DNA from: Klebsiella sp050058015 | GTDB lineage: Bacteria; Pseudomonadota; Gammaproteobacteria; Enterobacterales; Enterobacteriaceae | Length of the DNA stretch: 64,000 nt | Reading direction: 5' to 3' | NCBI RefSeq assembly: GCF_050058015.1 | Contig: NZ_CP170106.1 | Location: 710,617-774,616 of the forward strand | In this document: one piece after another, positions 24,119-33,728 of the stretch | How positions within the stretch are numbered: the stretch's first letter is position 1 | Layout of the letters: every line of letters starts with the position of its first letter | Program-made: the position numbers and the translations under genes | The notes under the pieces: generated by a model | Databases searched by the model: none | The model's input: the letters and a program-made list of their open reading frames with translations, nothing else | Told to the model about the DNA's origin: nothing

Positions 24119-24556
24119 ATGCCTCAGATTAGCCGTACTGCGCTGGTGCCGTTCAGCGTGGAGCAGATGTATCAACTCGTAAACGATGTGAAGTCCTATC
24201 CTGATTTTTTGCCAGGTTGCACCGGTAGCCGCGTGCTGGAGTCCGGGCCGACGCAGATGATGGCGGCGGTTGATGTGTCTAAGGCTGGCATCAGTAAGAC
24301 TTTCACAACGCGGAATACGTTAACCAGCAACCAGAGCATCCTGATGAGTCTGGTCGATGGCCCGTTTAAATCGCTTATTGGCGGCTGGCAGTTTATTCCG
24401 CTGAGTCCGGATGCGTGCAAAATCGAATTCCACCTCGATTTTGAATTCACCAACAAGCTGATTGAAATGGCGTTTGGCCGTATCTTTAAAGAACTGGCGC
24501 TCAATATGGTGCAGGCGTTTACCACCCGGGCGAAAGAGGTTTATCGTGTCGGCTAA
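24119..24556 (+). CDS. ratA: RatA family toxin / START-domain protein
   Basis: 145 residues from MPQISRTALVPFSVEQMYQLVNDVKSYPDFLPGC, a COQ10-like START domain. E. coli RatA (PasT) is reported to block 70S formation and to affect respiration and persistence. The start at 24119 matches the conserved N-terminus; an upstream in-frame start (24080) exists. It is divergent from smpB and overlaps rnfH. Confidence 0.95.
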   Translation: MPQISRTALVPFSVEQMYQLVNDVKSYPDFLPGCTGSRVLESGPTQMMAAVDVSKAGISKTFTTRNTLTSNQSILMSLVDGPFKSLIGGWQFIPLSPDACKIEFHLDFEFTNKLIEMAFGRIFKELALNMVQAFTTRAKEVYRVG

Positions 24557-24839
24557 AATCGTCGTTGAAGTCGCCTATGCCCTGCCTGAAAAGCAGTATC
24601 TGCAAAGCGTAAGGCTGGAGGAGGGGGCGACCGTCGAACAGGCGATTATTGCCAGCGGCCTTCTGGCGCTACGCGACGATATAAACCTGGCGAAAAACAA
24701 GGTGGGAATATATAGCCGCCCGGCTAAGCTGCACGATGAAGTCCATGATGGCGACCGGGTGGAGATTTACCGGCCGCTGATTGCCGACCCGAAAGAGCTG
24801 CGGCGCCAGCGGGCAGAAAAAAAGAACGACGAGAAGTAG
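24546..24839 (+). CDS. rnfH: RnfH family ubiquitin-like protein (RatB)
   Basis: 97 residues beginning with GTG at 24546: MSAKIVVEVAYALPEKQYLQSVRLEEGATVEQAIIASGLL, a beta-grasp fold of the RnfH family, ending RRQRAEKKNDEK. It overlaps the end of ratA by 11 nt, as in E. coli. No experimentally firm role. Confidence 0.95.
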   Translation: MSAKIVVEVAYALPEKQYLQSVRLEEGATVEQAIIASGLLALRDDINLAKNKVGIYSRPAKLHDEVHDGDRVEIYRPLIADPKELRRQRAEKKNDEK

Positions 24840-24852
24840 GGCCGGTTGGCAT

Positions 24853-24880
24853 AAAAAAAGCGCTCAATGAGCGCTTTTTG
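24853..24880. terminator. Bidirectional terminator between rnfH and bamE
   Basis: A-run, GCGCTC, short AAT loop, GAGCGC and T-run. It lies between convergent genes and can serve both. Confidence 0.85.
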
Positions 24881-24915
24881 CGTTTCCGGAGCGGTATGGC
24901 TACCGCCGCTGTGCC

Positions 24916-25257
24916 TTACTCTTTGGTCAGTGCCGGTTTGTTATCGATGTTGGTTAACACGCCGCTGTTGTTAAAGGTCAGAGTGAGGGTCTGCTGGGTA
25001 ATGTTTTCATGGCCAGGCTGCTGACGGAAAACGTAGAACCAGGTGTTAGTGCCAAACGGATCCGACATCATTGGGGTACCCAGAGCATAAGCAACCTGCT
25101 GTTGCGTCATGCCGACACGAATTTTTGCTACATCGTTAGGTGCCAGATAGTTACCCTGGTTGATGTCAGGACGGTAAACCACTCGTTCCAGAGTGGAACA
25201 GCCTGCGGTCAACATAAGAAGAACCGCTGCGGCAGCAGTCAGCGTTTTACAGCGCAT
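24916..25257 (-). CDS. bamE: Outer membrane assembly lipoprotein BamE
   Basis: 113 residues with signal peptide and lipobox (LMLTAGC; lipidated Cys20), then VVYRPDINQGNYLAPNDVAKIRVGMTQQQVAYALGTP, the SmpA/OmlA fold. It is a subunit of the BAM complex that inserts beta-barrel proteins in the outer membrane. Same length as E. coli BamE. Confidence 0.98.
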   Translation of the reverse strand: MRCKTLTAAAAVLLMLTAGCSTLERVVYRPDINQGNYLAPNDVAKIRVGMTQQQVAYALGTPMMSDPFGTNTWFYVFRQQPGHENITQQTLTLTFNNSGVLTNIDNKPALTKE

Positions 25258-25404
25258 AGTGATTTGATTCCTTTTCGGGCCCGAACAGTACGTGGCTCAT
25301 CTGTAATATGCCGATAATAATAGACCTTTGCCCAGTTGGAAACCTTCGACTGCAGGTCTTGCGGCAATTTGCTGTTCACTATGACTCTGCGGAAATCAAA
25401 AAGT

Positions 25405-27066
25405 TTACGCCGCGAGCAACTCTTTCGCATTCGCCAGCGTGTTGCGCGTGACTTCGCTCCCGCCCAGCAGGCGGGCCAGCTCCTGCAGACGCGCGCGTTT
25501 ATCCAGCGGATGCATGTGGGTTTCGGTCATCTCGCCATCGGTCTCTTTGCAGACGATGAAGTGATGGTGGCCGCAGCCGGCCACCTGCGGCAGGTGAGTG
25601 ACGCACATGACCTGGGTCGATTCCCCCAACTGGCGCAGCAGCTTGCCGACCACGGCGGCAGTTGGGCCGCTGATGCCGACATCGACTTCATCGAAAATCA
25701 GGGCCGGCGTTTCCATCTTCTGCGCGGTAATGACCTGAATAGCCAGCGCAATACGAGATAGCTCCCCGCCGGAGGCCACTTTAGCAAGAGGCTGCAGCGG
25801 CTGACCGGGGTTGGTGGTTACGCGAAACTCGATGCGATCGGCGCCTTCGGCCGTCAGATGACGCTCATCAAAGGCGATGTCGATGGCAAACACCCCGTGA
25901 GGCATGGAAAGTGAGTGCATACTTTCAGTGATCAGCCGGGTCAGCTCATCGGCGCTGCGCTGCCGTGCGGCGTGCAGCTGGCGGGCCGTTTCCAGCGCCA
26001 GCTGGTGATGTTCAACCACCGTCTGGCTGAGTGACTCCAGCGAGCCCGCGCTGTCGTCCAGCAGGCGCTGCTCCTCTAACAGCGCCTGATAGAACGCCGG
26101 CAGCTCCTCCGGCGTAATTTGATGCTTGCGGGCGAGGGAAATCTGCCGCGAGATGCGCTGCTCCAGTTCGAACAGGCGATTCGGGTCGAGATCCAGACGG
26201 TCGTTGTAGTGGCGCAGCTCGTCGGTTGCCTCGCTAAGCTGGATTGACGCTTCTTCCAGCATATCCAGCACGCTGGCGAGCTTGCCGTCCATGCCGACCA
26301 GCTCGCCTACCAGCTGCTTAGCGGCGTAGAGCTGGTCCTGCAGGTTCGCCTCTTCGCCGTCCGCCATCACCGTCAGCGCATGCTGACAGGTGCTCAGCAG
26401 CTGGCCGCTGTTGGCCAGACGTCTGTACTCTTCGTCGATTTGTTCGAATTCACCCTGCTGAGGACAGAACTCGTTCAGCTCTTTTAGCTGATACTGCAAC
26501 AGATCGGCGCGGGCGGCGCGCTCCTGGCTCTGCTGCTGATGCTGCGCCAGCTCGCGGCAGCTCTGGTGCCACTGGCGATAATGCCCGCCCATGAGCTGAG
26601 TAAGCGCATACTCAGCGGTATAACCATCGAGCAGCGTTTTTTGGTGTTCTGGCTTGGTTAATAGCTGGTGCGCGTGCTGCCCGTGGATCTGGATAAGCAG
26701 CTGGCCGAGCTCGCGAAGCTGGGAGAGAGGAACAGCGGTACCGTTAATGAAGCCGCGCGAACGGCCGTCGGTGCTGATGACGCGGCGAAGTAAACACTCA
26801 CGTCCGCTTTCCAGCTGGTTCGCTTCCAGCCAGCGCTGCGCCGCGGGCGTATCCTTCAACGCGAAGCGCGCGCACAGGTCCGCGCGGCTGGCGCCTCTTC
26901 GCACCATATCTGCTTCCGCTCTGCCGCCAAGGCACAGCCCTAGCGCATCGATGGCTATCGATTTTCCCGCACCGGTTTCCCCAGTGATGGCGGTCATGCC
27001 GCTGTGAAAATCGATCTCCAGTTCACGAACGATAGCAAAATTACTGATGGTGAGTTGCGCCAACAT
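25405..27066 (-). CDS. recN: DNA repair protein RecN
   Basis: 553 residues, an SMC-like ATPase: Walker A GETGAGKSIAIDA near the N-terminus, a long coiled-coil middle, then VASGGELSRIALA (signature) and LIFDEVDVGISG (Walker B). It acts in double-strand break repair. Two LexA-type boxes lie directly upstream (27093-27134), so SOS control is very likely. Confidence 0.98.
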   Translation of the reverse strand: MLAQLTISNFAIVRELEIDFHSGMTAITGETGAGKSIAIDALGLCLGGRAEADMVRRGASRADLCARFALKDTPAAQRWLEANQLESGRECLLRRVISTDGRSRGFINGTAVPLSQLRELGQLLIQIHGQHAHQLLTKPEHQKTLLDGYTAEYALTQLMGGHYRQWHQSCRELAQHQQQSQERAARADLLQYQLKELNEFCPQQGEFEQIDEEYRRLANSGQLLSTCQHALTVMADGEEANLQDQLYAAKQLVGELVGMDGKLASVLDMLEEASIQLSEATDELRHYNDRLDLDPNRLFELEQRISRQISLARKHQITPEELPAFYQALLEEQRLLDDSAGSLESLSQTVVEHHQLALETARQLHAARQRSADELTRLITESMHSLSMPHGVFAIDIAFDERHLTAEGADRIEFRVTTNPGQPLQPLAKVASGGELSRIALAIQVITAQKMETPALIFDEVDVGISGPTAAVVGKLLRQLGESTQVMCVTHLPQVAGCGHHHFIVCKETDGEMTETHMHPLDKRARLQELARLLGGSEVTRNTLANAKELLAA

Positions 27067-27092
27067 AGCTGCCTTCCTGTGTGAAAAACCAT

Positions 27093-27134
27093 TACTGTGT
27101 TTTCGTACAGTATATACTGGTTTTTTATCCAGTA
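27093..27134 (-). promoter_or_regulatory. Two LexA (SOS) boxes upstream of recN
   Basis: Box 1 (27093-27112) reads TACTGT-N8-ACAGTA. Box 2 (27115-27134) reads TACTGG-N8-CCAGTA. The CTG-N10-CAG core is perfect in both. E. coli recN also has more than one box and is among the most strongly induced SOS genes. Confidence 0.9.
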
Positions 27135-27152
27135 AAGAGGCGGCTTATAAAA

Positions 27153-28032
27153 TCAGAATAATTTTTTCGACCAGCCAAGCTTGGTGCTCAATGTATTGAA
27201 ATAGCTGTAATCTTTCGGGTGAATAAGATTCAGGTGGTAGTCGCAGCGGTGGATTAAGACATCTTCACCGTCCTGAATCGGCAGGGCTATCTGGCTGTCA
27301 CAGACTGATCTCAAGGTCGCTGCAGCGCTGGGAGAAGCGCAGGCGAATGGTGCTGTCGCCGTTAATGACCAGCGGGCGGGCCGAGAGCGTATGCGGGAAC
27401 ATCGGCACCAGGGTGATGGCGTCGAGCGAAGGCGTCAGAATGGGGCCTCCGGCGGACAGCGAGTAGGCGGTTGAGCCCGTCGGGGTGGAGATAATCAGGC
27501 CGTCGGAGCGCTGGGAAAAGGCAAACACCTCGTCGATGTAGACCTCGAACTCGATCATATGCGCGACCTTGCCCGGATGCAGAACCACTTCGTTAATTGC
27601 CGTGCTAATCCGTTTCTGACAATCCTGCTGGCAGACCTGGGCTTCCAGCAGAAAGCGTTTTTCGGCGATATAGTGGCCTTCAAGCACGTCGGCAAGCTGC
27701 TGCAGCGCGTTATCCGGGTCGAGGTCGGTCAGAAAACCGAGATTGCCGCGGTTGATGCCGATGACCTGAATATCATACCGCGCCAGGGTGCGCGCGGCGC
27801 CAAGCATATTGCCATCACCGCCAACGACGACCGCCAGATCCGCCTGCTGGCCAATCTCCGCCAGCGTTCCCGTTTTGACGTTGCTAAGCTGTAGCTCATG
27901 GGCGATCTGTTGTTCGACCAGAACTTCATAGCCTTTACTGCACAGCCAGCGCCAGAGCATTTCATGTGTGGTCAGCGCGGTTGGGTGACGAGGATGCCCC
28001 ACAATGCCTATACACTTGAAATGGTTCTTCAT
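27153..28032 (-). pseudogene. nadK: NAD kinase, frameshifted as given (probably a sequence error)
   Basis: The frame from 28032 (MKNHFKCIGIVGHPRHPTALTT) holds the NAD kinase motifs VVVGGDGNMLGAAR, GINRGNLGFLTDLD and STPTGSTAYSLSAGGP. It breaks after DLEIS. The expected remainder, CDSQIALPIQ... to GWSKKLF (stop 27153-27155), continues in another frame. An extra base at 27304 turns CAGCTG into CAGACTG. NadK makes NADP and is essential, so a real disruption is unlikely. With the base removed the protein would be 292 residues, as in E. coli. Confidence 0.93.
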
Positions 28033-28155
28033 GTTCTGGATGTCCTTGCGTTAAATGAATGATGACAATCTGACTGCTTCCCTTGAAACCCGGAAACTGA
28101 TCCCCATAATAAGCGAAGTTAGCGAGATGAATGCGAAAAAAACGCGGAGAAATTC

Positions 28156-28746
28156 ATGAGTAGTAAAGAACAGAAAACGCCTGACGGGCAAGCCCCGGAA
28201 GAAATTATCACGGAACAGCACGACAACGTTGAGGCGGTTGAGCCTGAGGTTTCTGCTGACCAGGTGGATCCGCGCGATGAAAAAATTGCGAATCTGGAAG
28301 CGCAGCTGGTTGAAGCCCAGACTCGTGAACGCGAAGGTATCCTGCGCGTAAAAGCGGAAATGGAAAACCTGCGTCGTCGCACCGAGCTTGACGTGGAAAA
28401 GGCGCATAAATTCGCCCTGGAGAAGTTCGTCAACGAACTGCTGCCGGTGATCGATAGCCTGGACCGCGCGCTGGAAGTGGCCGATAAAGCCAATCCGGAC
28501 ATGGCTTCAATGGTTGAAGGTATTGAGCTGACGCTGAAGTCGATGCTGGACGTTGTCCGTAAGTTCGGCGTGGAAGTGATTGCCGATACCAACGTGCCGC
28601 TGGATCCTAATGTTCATCAGGCCATCGCCATGGTTGAATCTGAAGACGTGGCGGCGGGCAACGTGCTGGGCGTAATGCAAAAGGGCTACACCCTGAACGG
28701 TCGTACCATTCGCGCAGCGATGGTGACCGTGGCGAAGGCGAAGTAA
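28156..28746 (+). CDS. grpE: Nucleotide exchange factor GrpE
   Basis: 196 residues: acidic N-terminus, long helix (ANLEAQLVEAQTREREGILRVKAEMENLRRRTELD), then LPVIDSLDRAL and the beta domain (HQAIAMVESEDVAAGNVLGVMQKGYTLNGRTIRAAMVTV). It releases ADP from DnaK. Divergent from nadK; a heat-shock promoter is expected but I did not resolve one. Confidence 0.98.
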   Translation: MSSKEQKTPDGQAPEEIITEQHDNVEAVEPEVSADQVDPRDEKIANLEAQLVEAQTREREGILRVKAEMENLRRRTELDVEKAHKFALEKFVNELLPVIDSLDRALEVADKANPDMASMVEGIELTLKSMLDVVRKFGVEVIADTNVPLDPNVHQAIAMVESEDVAAGNVLGVMQKGYTLNGRTIRAAMVTVAKAK

Positions 28747-28756
28747 TTCTCTGTAA

Positions 28757-28787
28757 AGCGGCCGCCTGCGGGTGGCCGTTTTTTTAT
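28757..28787 (+). terminator. Terminator after grpE
   Basis: CGGCCGCC and GGTGGCCG pair around TGCGG, followed by a run of seven T. It lies 11 bp after the grpE stop. Confidence 0.8.
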
Positions 28788-28870
28788 GCTTTATTGACCT
28801 GCGTTACCGCCGATTCGGCAGCAAAAAAACGGCGAACCGAGGTTCACCGCTTGCTTGAGCTAACGGGCGA

Positions 28871-30157
28871 TTATTCCGCCGCGCTTTCACGAATCGGCTT
28901 CACCGGCATCACCTTCACCTGCTTAATCATATTGTCCTGAACATCGAGAATATCGATGTCGTACTGCTCGATGCGCACGCGGGTGCCGGGAGCCGGGATC
29001 TCTTCCAGCGCTTCAAGAATAATGCCGTTGATCGTGCGGGCTTCGTCTTCCGGCAGACGCCAGTTAAACGCCTTATTGATTTCACGAACGTTGGCGCTGC
29101 CGTCAATAATCACCGAACCGTCGTTGAGCGGGGTCACTTCCTCCGCCAGGGTGGGCGACATCGAGGTGGTGAAGTCGCCGACAATCTCTTCCAGAATATC
29201 TTCAACGGTCACCAGGCCCTGGATATCGCCATATTCATCGACCACCAGCCCTACCTTCTTCTTATTGCGCTGGAACTTCACCAGCTGCGTGCTCAGCGGC
29301 GTGCCTTCCGGCACGAAGTAAATCTCATCCGCGGCGCGGAGCATCACCTCTTTAGTGAACTCTTTTTTCTCGGTCATCAGGCGATAGGCTTCACGGACGC
29401 GCAGCATGCTGATGGCGTCATCCAGCGAACCGCGGTAGAGCACAATACGGCCGTGCGGCGAGTGGGTGAGCTGGCGGACGATGGATTTCCAGTCATCGTT
29501 AATATCGATACCGATAATCTCATTTCGCGGCACCATAATGTCGTCCACGCTGACCTTCTCGAGGTCCAGCACCGACAGCAGCATGTCCTGATTGCGGCGG
29601 GAGATTTGCGTACGCGATTCATTCACGATGGTACGCAGCTCGTCTTTGCTCAGCGCGCCGCTGATAATAATATCGGCCTTGATGCCCATGATGCGCATCA
29701 GAAGGCGGGTGATGGTGTTCAGCAGCCACACCAGCGGCATCATCAGCACCTGCAGCGGCGCCAGCAGGATGCTGCTCGGATAGGCGACTTTCTCCGGATA
29801 CAGCGCGGCGATAGTCTTGGGCAGAACCTCGGCAAATACCAGCACCACGAAGGTCAGAACACCGGTGGCGATCGCCACCCCTGCGTCGCCGTACAGGCGC
29901 ATACCCACGATAGTCCCCAGCGCGGAGGCGAGAATATTGACCAGGTTGTTGCCGATCAGCACCAGGCTGATTAAGCGATCGGGTTTGCGCAGCAGCTTTT
30001 CGACGCGCTTCGCCTGGCGGTTGCCCTGCTTCGCCATATGGCGCAGGCGGTAGCGGTTCAGCGTCATCATGCCGGTCTCAGAACCGGAGAAATAGGCTGA
30101 GATGATCACCATGATAATCAACGTCACGATTAGCGTGGTGGTAGAGATGTGTTCCAG
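28871..30157 (-). CDS. yfjD: CNNM/CorB-type transporter YfjD
   Basis: An N-terminal DUF21 membrane domain with about four TM segments (first roughly 220 residues), a CBS pair (DIMVPRNEIIGIDINDDW ... LVVDEYGDIQGLVTVEDILEEIVGD), and a CorC/HlyC C-terminal domain. It is probably linked to Mg or Co transport. The family N-terminus EHISTTTLI begins at a CTG (30155-30157) preceded by AAGGAG with 6-nt spacing, giving 428 residues as in E. coli. A GTG at 30127 is the next in-frame start. Confidence 0.93.
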   Translation of the reverse strand: MEHISTTTLIVTLIIMVIISAYFSGSETGMMTLNRYRLRHMAKQGNRQAKRVEKLLRKPDRLISLVLIGNNLVNILASALGTIVGMRLYGDAGVAIATGVLTFVVLVFAEVLPKTIAALYPEKVAYPSSILLAPLQVLMMPLVWLLNTITRLLMRIMGIKADIIISGALSKDELRTIVNESRTQISRRNQDMLLSVLDLEKVSVDDIMVPRNEIIGIDINDDWKSIVRQLTHSPHGRIVLYRGSLDDAISMLRVREAYRLMTEKKEFTKEVMLRAADEIYFVPEGTPLSTQLVKFQRNKKKVGLVVDEYGDIQGLVTVEDILEEIVGDFTTSMSPTLAEEVTPLNDGSVIIDGSANVREINKAFNWRLPEDEARTINGIILEALEEIPAPGTRVRIEQYDIDILDVQDNMIKQVKVMPVKPIRESAAE

Positions 30158-30316
30158 GAGGGACTCCTTAAAGCCTGTCCCACCGGGCGATTACCGGCCC
30201 GATCCGGTAGAGCCTGGAACCTTCGCATATTCAGAGTATGCGGCGGTTGCTTCGCGCTGCCGGCGTTCAGATGACCTGTCGTAATGCTGCCCGGTGTGGT
30301 TGCTCGTAGTCTGGAT
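30158..30316. other. Intergenic region between yfjD and ypjD
   Basis: 159 bp with the yfjD Shine-Dalgarno site (AAGGAG on the minus strand) at its left end and several GC-rich inverted segments. No gene seen. Confidence 0.5.
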
Positions 30317-31108
30317 TTAGCTAATAAACTGCTGAAGGACGCGGCTGCCAAAATAAGCCAGCGTCAGCAGGCCTGCGCCGGTGACGTTAAACCAGACGAC
30401 CCGGCGACCGCGCCAGCCTTCATGGTAGTGCCCCCATAGCAGGACGATATAAACGAACCACGCCACGATCGACAGCACGGCTTTATCAATATTTTCCGTA
30501 CTGAACAGGTTGTGCATGTAGAACAGCCCGGTGCACAGCGTCAGCGTCAGCAGCACCACGCCGACCTGGGTGATATGAAACATTTTACGTTCAATACTCA
30601 TCAACGGCGGCATTTCGTGGCTAAAAGCCAGCTTTTTGTTTTTCAGCTGGTAGTCAATCCAGGCCAGCTGCAGGGCGTACAGGGCGGCAATGATCAGCGT
30701 TGCGTAAGAGAAGAGCGACAGGCCAATGTGCACCAGCATGCCCGGGGTTGTTTCCAGGTGCGTGATGTATTCGTTGGGAACGAAGGTGGCGAAGGCCAGA
30801 TTAATCAGCGCAAAAGCGTAGACGATGGGCAGCAGCAGCCAGCCTCGGTTGCGCGAAGCGACGATGGTCATCACCGTACAGATCATCAGGCTGACCAGCG
30901 AGCCGACGTTGAGTAAGCTGAGATTTTGCCCGCTACCGCCGCCGGGGAAAATGCGTGACTCCAGCGCAAAAGCATGACAAATCAGCGCAATAGCTGCGGA
31001 AACTATCGCCATCCGCCGCCAGCTGCTGTTCTTTTGCAGCAGGCCGGGAACGATCAGCGCCAGGCTGACGGAATAGGCGACAAGCGCGAGTAGAGCAAAA
31101 ACAGGCAT
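30317..31108 (-). CDS. ypjD: Cytochrome c assembly-like inner membrane protein YpjD
   Basis: 263 residues with about eight TM helices and the CcmC/CcsA-type region (TPGMLVHIGLSLFSYATLIIAALYALQLAW ... FVYIVLLWGHYHEGWRGRR). E. coli YpjD has the same length. The paralogous domain handles haem in cytochrome c maturation; the role of YpjD is not established. Divergent from ffh. Confidence 0.95.
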   Translation of the reverse strand: MPVFALLALVAYSVSLALIVPGLLQKNSSWRRMAIVSAAIALICHAFALESRIFPGGGSGQNLSLLNVGSLVSLMICTVMTIVASRNRGWLLLPIVYAFALINLAFATFVPNEYITHLETTPGMLVHIGLSLFSYATLIIAALYALQLAWIDYQLKNKKLAFSHEMPPLMSIERKMFHITQVGVVLLTLTLCTGLFYMHNLFSTENIDKAVLSIVAWFVYIVLLWGHYHEGWRGRRVVWFNVTGAGLLTLAYFGSRVLQQFIS

Positions 31109-31275
31109 ATGGGCGTCGACTGTTGACTAAATAAGAAAGAGAAGCAGTATAGCGTTACGCGACGTCGGCTCCAACCGTTGCATCACATCCCGCGACATGT
31201 CGTGTTATACTGCGGCAAATTTGTATTTGTGGTGTCGCTGCGGCGACCGACAGTTTCCACCTCAGGCGAGAGACA

Positions 31276-32641
31276 ATGTTTGATAATTTAACCGATCGTT
31301 TGTCGCGTTCGCTGCGCAACATTAGCGGCCGCGGACGCCTTACCGAAGACAATATTAAAGAAACCCTGCGCGAAGTGCGCATGGCGCTGCTCGAGGCGGA
31401 CGTTGCTCTGCCCGTCGTGCGTGAATTCATCAGCCGCGTAAAAGAGAGCGCGGTAGGGCATGAAGTTAACAAAAGCCTGACCCCGGGCCAGGAGTTCGTC
31501 AAGATCGTACGCAACGAGTCTGGTTGCGGCGATGGGTGAAGAGAACCAGGCGCTGGATTTAGCCGCTCAGCCGCCGGCCGTGGTGCTGATGGCGGGCCTG
31601 CAGGGTGCGGGTAAAACCACCAGCGTTGCGAAGCTGGGTAAATTCCTGCGCGAGAAGCACAAGAAGAAGGTGCTGGTGGTCTCTGCGGACGTTTATCGCC
31701 CGGCGGCGATTAAACAGCTGGAAACGCTGGCCGAGCAGGTGGGCGTTGATTTCTTCCCGTCCGACGTCGGCCAGAAGCCGCTCGACATCGTTAATGCCGC
31801 GCTGAAAGAGGCGAAGCTGAAGTTCTACGACGTGCTGCTGGTGGATACCGCCGGTCGTCTGCACGTCGATGAAGCGATGATGGACGAAATCAAGCAGGTT
31901 CACGCTGCTCTTAACCCGGTAGAAACGCTGTTCGTCGTTGATGCGATGACCGGTCAGGATGCGGCGAATACCGCGAAAGCCTTTAACGAAGCGCTGCCGT
32001 TGACCGGCGTGGTGCTGACCAAAGTGGACGGCGACGCCCGCGGCGGTGCGGCGCTGTCGATTCGTCATATCACCGGTAAGCCGATTAAATTCCTCGGCGT
32101 CGGCGAGAAAACCGAAGCCCTCGAGCCGTTCCATCCGGATCGTATCGCCTCCCGTATCCTCGGCATGGGCGACGTGCTGTCTCTGATCGAAGATATTGAG
32201 AGCAAGGTCGACCGCGCGCAGGCAGAAAAGCTGGCCTCCAAGCTGAAGAAGGGCGACGGCTTCGACCTGACCGACTTCCTCGAGCAGCTGCGCCAGATGA
32301 AGAACATGGGCGGTATGGCCAGCCTGATGGGCAAGCTGCCGGGCATGGGGCAGATCCCGGATAACGTTAAGTCGCAGATGGACGATAAAGTGCTGGTGCG
32401 GATGGAAGCGATCATCAACTCGATGACGCTGAAAGAGCGCGCTAAACCTGAGATCATCAAAGGTTCGCGCAAGCGCCGTATCGCCGCGGGCTGCGGGATG
32501 CAGGTACAGGACGTTAACCGTCTGCTCAAGCAGTTTGACGATATGCAGCGCATGATGAAGAAGATGAAGTCGAAAGGCGGCATGATGAAGATGATGCGTG
32601 GGATGAAAGGGATGATGCCGCCCGGTTTCCCCGGTCGCTAA
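31276..32641 (+). pseudogene. ffh: Signal recognition particle protein Ffh, frameshifted as given (probably a sequence error)
   Basis: The N-domain (MFDNLTDRLSRSLRNISGRGRLTEDN ... EFVKIVRNE) is in one frame up to about 31517. The rest (AAMGEENQALDL, G-domain GLQGAGKTT, DTAGRL, TKVDGDARGGAAL, methionine-rich M-domain MQRMMKKMKSKGGMMKMM) is in the next. An extra T at 31519 turns GAGCTGG into GAGTCTGG. Ffh is essential for inserting membrane proteins, so a real break is implausible. Corrected length is about 454 residues. Confidence 0.94.
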
Positions 32642-32649
32642 TACGCGTC

Positions 32650-32757
32650 ATAATTCAAGCCGCAGATGCGTTGGCTGCATTCGCTCACCCCGGTCACGTA
32701 CTTGTGTACGCTCCCGGGGATTTACTCACTTGCCGCCTGCCTGCAACTCGAATTATT
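32650..32757. repeat. ERIC (IRU) element
   Basis: An imperfect palindrome whose arms read ATAATTCAAG and CTCGAATTAT. The centre contains CGCTCACCCCGGTCACGTAC and GCTCCCGGGGATTTACTCAC, matching the conserved cores used for the ERIC primers. It lies between ffh and rpsP, where it may form a large hairpin in the transcript. Confidence 0.85.
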
Positions 32758-32777
32758 TAGCGTATTGCAGTTTTGAA

Positions 32778-32870
32778 TTGATTTTTGCACAGAAATCAGT
32801 AAAATTTTCGGGCTTTTAATATGACACCCGGGTCCCGTTCCTCGATGGGGCCCGGTTGTTTTATTCACAC
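32778..32870 (+). promoter_or_regulatory. rpsP operon promoter and leader hairpin
   Basis: TTGATT (32778-32783) and TAAAAT (32800-32805) are separated by 16 bp. Downstream, CCCGGG ... GGGCCCGG followed by TTGTTTT (about 32827-32861) makes a terminator-like hairpin before the rpsP ribosome site, which could act as an attenuator. Confidence 0.55.
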
Positions 32871-32881
32871 AAGAGGATGTT

Positions 32882-33130
32882 ATGGTAACTATTCGTTTAG
32901 CTCGTCACGGCGCTAAAAAGCGTCCGTTCTACCAGGTTGTTGTCACCGACAGCCGTAATGCACGCAACGGCCGCTTCATCGAGCGCGTTGGTTTCTTCAA
33001 CCCGATAGCTTCCGCGAACGAAGAAGAAACTCGTCTGGATCTGGATCGTATCGCTCACTGGGTTGGCCAGGGCGCTACCGTTTCCGATCGCGTAGCTACG
33101 CTGATCAAAGCAGCGAACAAAGCAGCTTAA
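32882..33130 (+). CDS. rpsP: 30S ribosomal protein S16
   Basis: 82 residues: MVTIRLARHGAKKRPFYQVVVTDSRNARNGRFIERVGFFNP, the S16 signature. First gene of the rpsP-rimM-trmD-rplS operon. AGAGGATG lies upstream. Confidence 0.98.
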   Translation: MVTIRLARHGAKKRPFYQVVVTDSRNARNGRFIERVGFFNPIASANEEETRLDLDRIAHWVGQGATVSDRVATLIKAANKAA

Positions 33131-33148
33131 TCTGTCACGGTGGTCATG

Positions 33149-33697
33149 ATGAGCAAGCAACACACCGCACAAGCACCTGTTGATCCGATCGTATTGGGCA
33201 AAATGGGTTCTTCCTACGGTATCCGTGGTTGGCTCAGAGTGTTCTCCTCCACCGAAGACGCCGAAAGCATTTTTGACTATCAGCCCTGGTTAATCCAGAA
33301 GGCGGGTCAGTGGCAGGTTGTTGAGCTGGAAAGCTGGCGCCACCACAATCAGGATATCGTCATCAAGCTGAAGGGCGTTGACGATCGCGATGCTGCGAAT
33401 CTGCTGACTAATTGCGAAATTATCGTGGATTCCTCGCAGTTGCCGAAGCTGGGAGAGGGCGACTATTACTGGAAAGACCTGATGGGCTGCCAGGTAGTCA
33501 CCACTGAAGGCTATGGCCTGGGCAAAGTCATCGATATGATGGAAACCGGGTCAAATGACGTTCTCGTCATCAAGGCAAACCTGAAAGATGCGTTTGGCAT
33601 CAAGGAGCGGCTGGTTCCGTTCCTCGATGGGCAGGTTATCAAGAAAGTCGATCTCGCTACTCGAACAATCGAAGTAGATTGGGATCCTGGTTTTTAA
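33149..33697 (+). CDS. rimM: Ribosome maturation factor RimM
   Basis: 182 residues from MSKQHTAQAPVDPIVLGKMGSSYGIRGWLRVFSSTED; RimM N-domain, then PRC-barrel (YYWKDLMGCQVVTTEGYGLGKV ... DVLVIKA). It assists 16S rRNA processing and S19 assembly. The start at 33149 fits the E. coli length; 33140 is an upstream alternative. Confidence 0.98.
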   Translation: MSKQHTAQAPVDPIVLGKMGSSYGIRGWLRVFSSTEDAESIFDYQPWLIQKAGQWQVVELESWRHHNQDIVIKLKGVDDRDAANLLTNCEIIVDSSQLPKLGEGDYYWKDLMGCQVVTTEGYGLGKVIDMMETGSNDVLVIKANLKDAFGIKERLVPFLDGQVIKKVDLATRTIEVDWDPGF

Positions 33698-33728
33698 ATT
33701 CTCCGAATAAACGGTAAAAGACGGCGCT

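Noticed and set aside
29453..29974. 173-codon plus-strand ORF rich in His and Gln
   Set aside because: Antisense to yfjD, a conserved membrane protein; His/Gln richness comes from the complementary codons.
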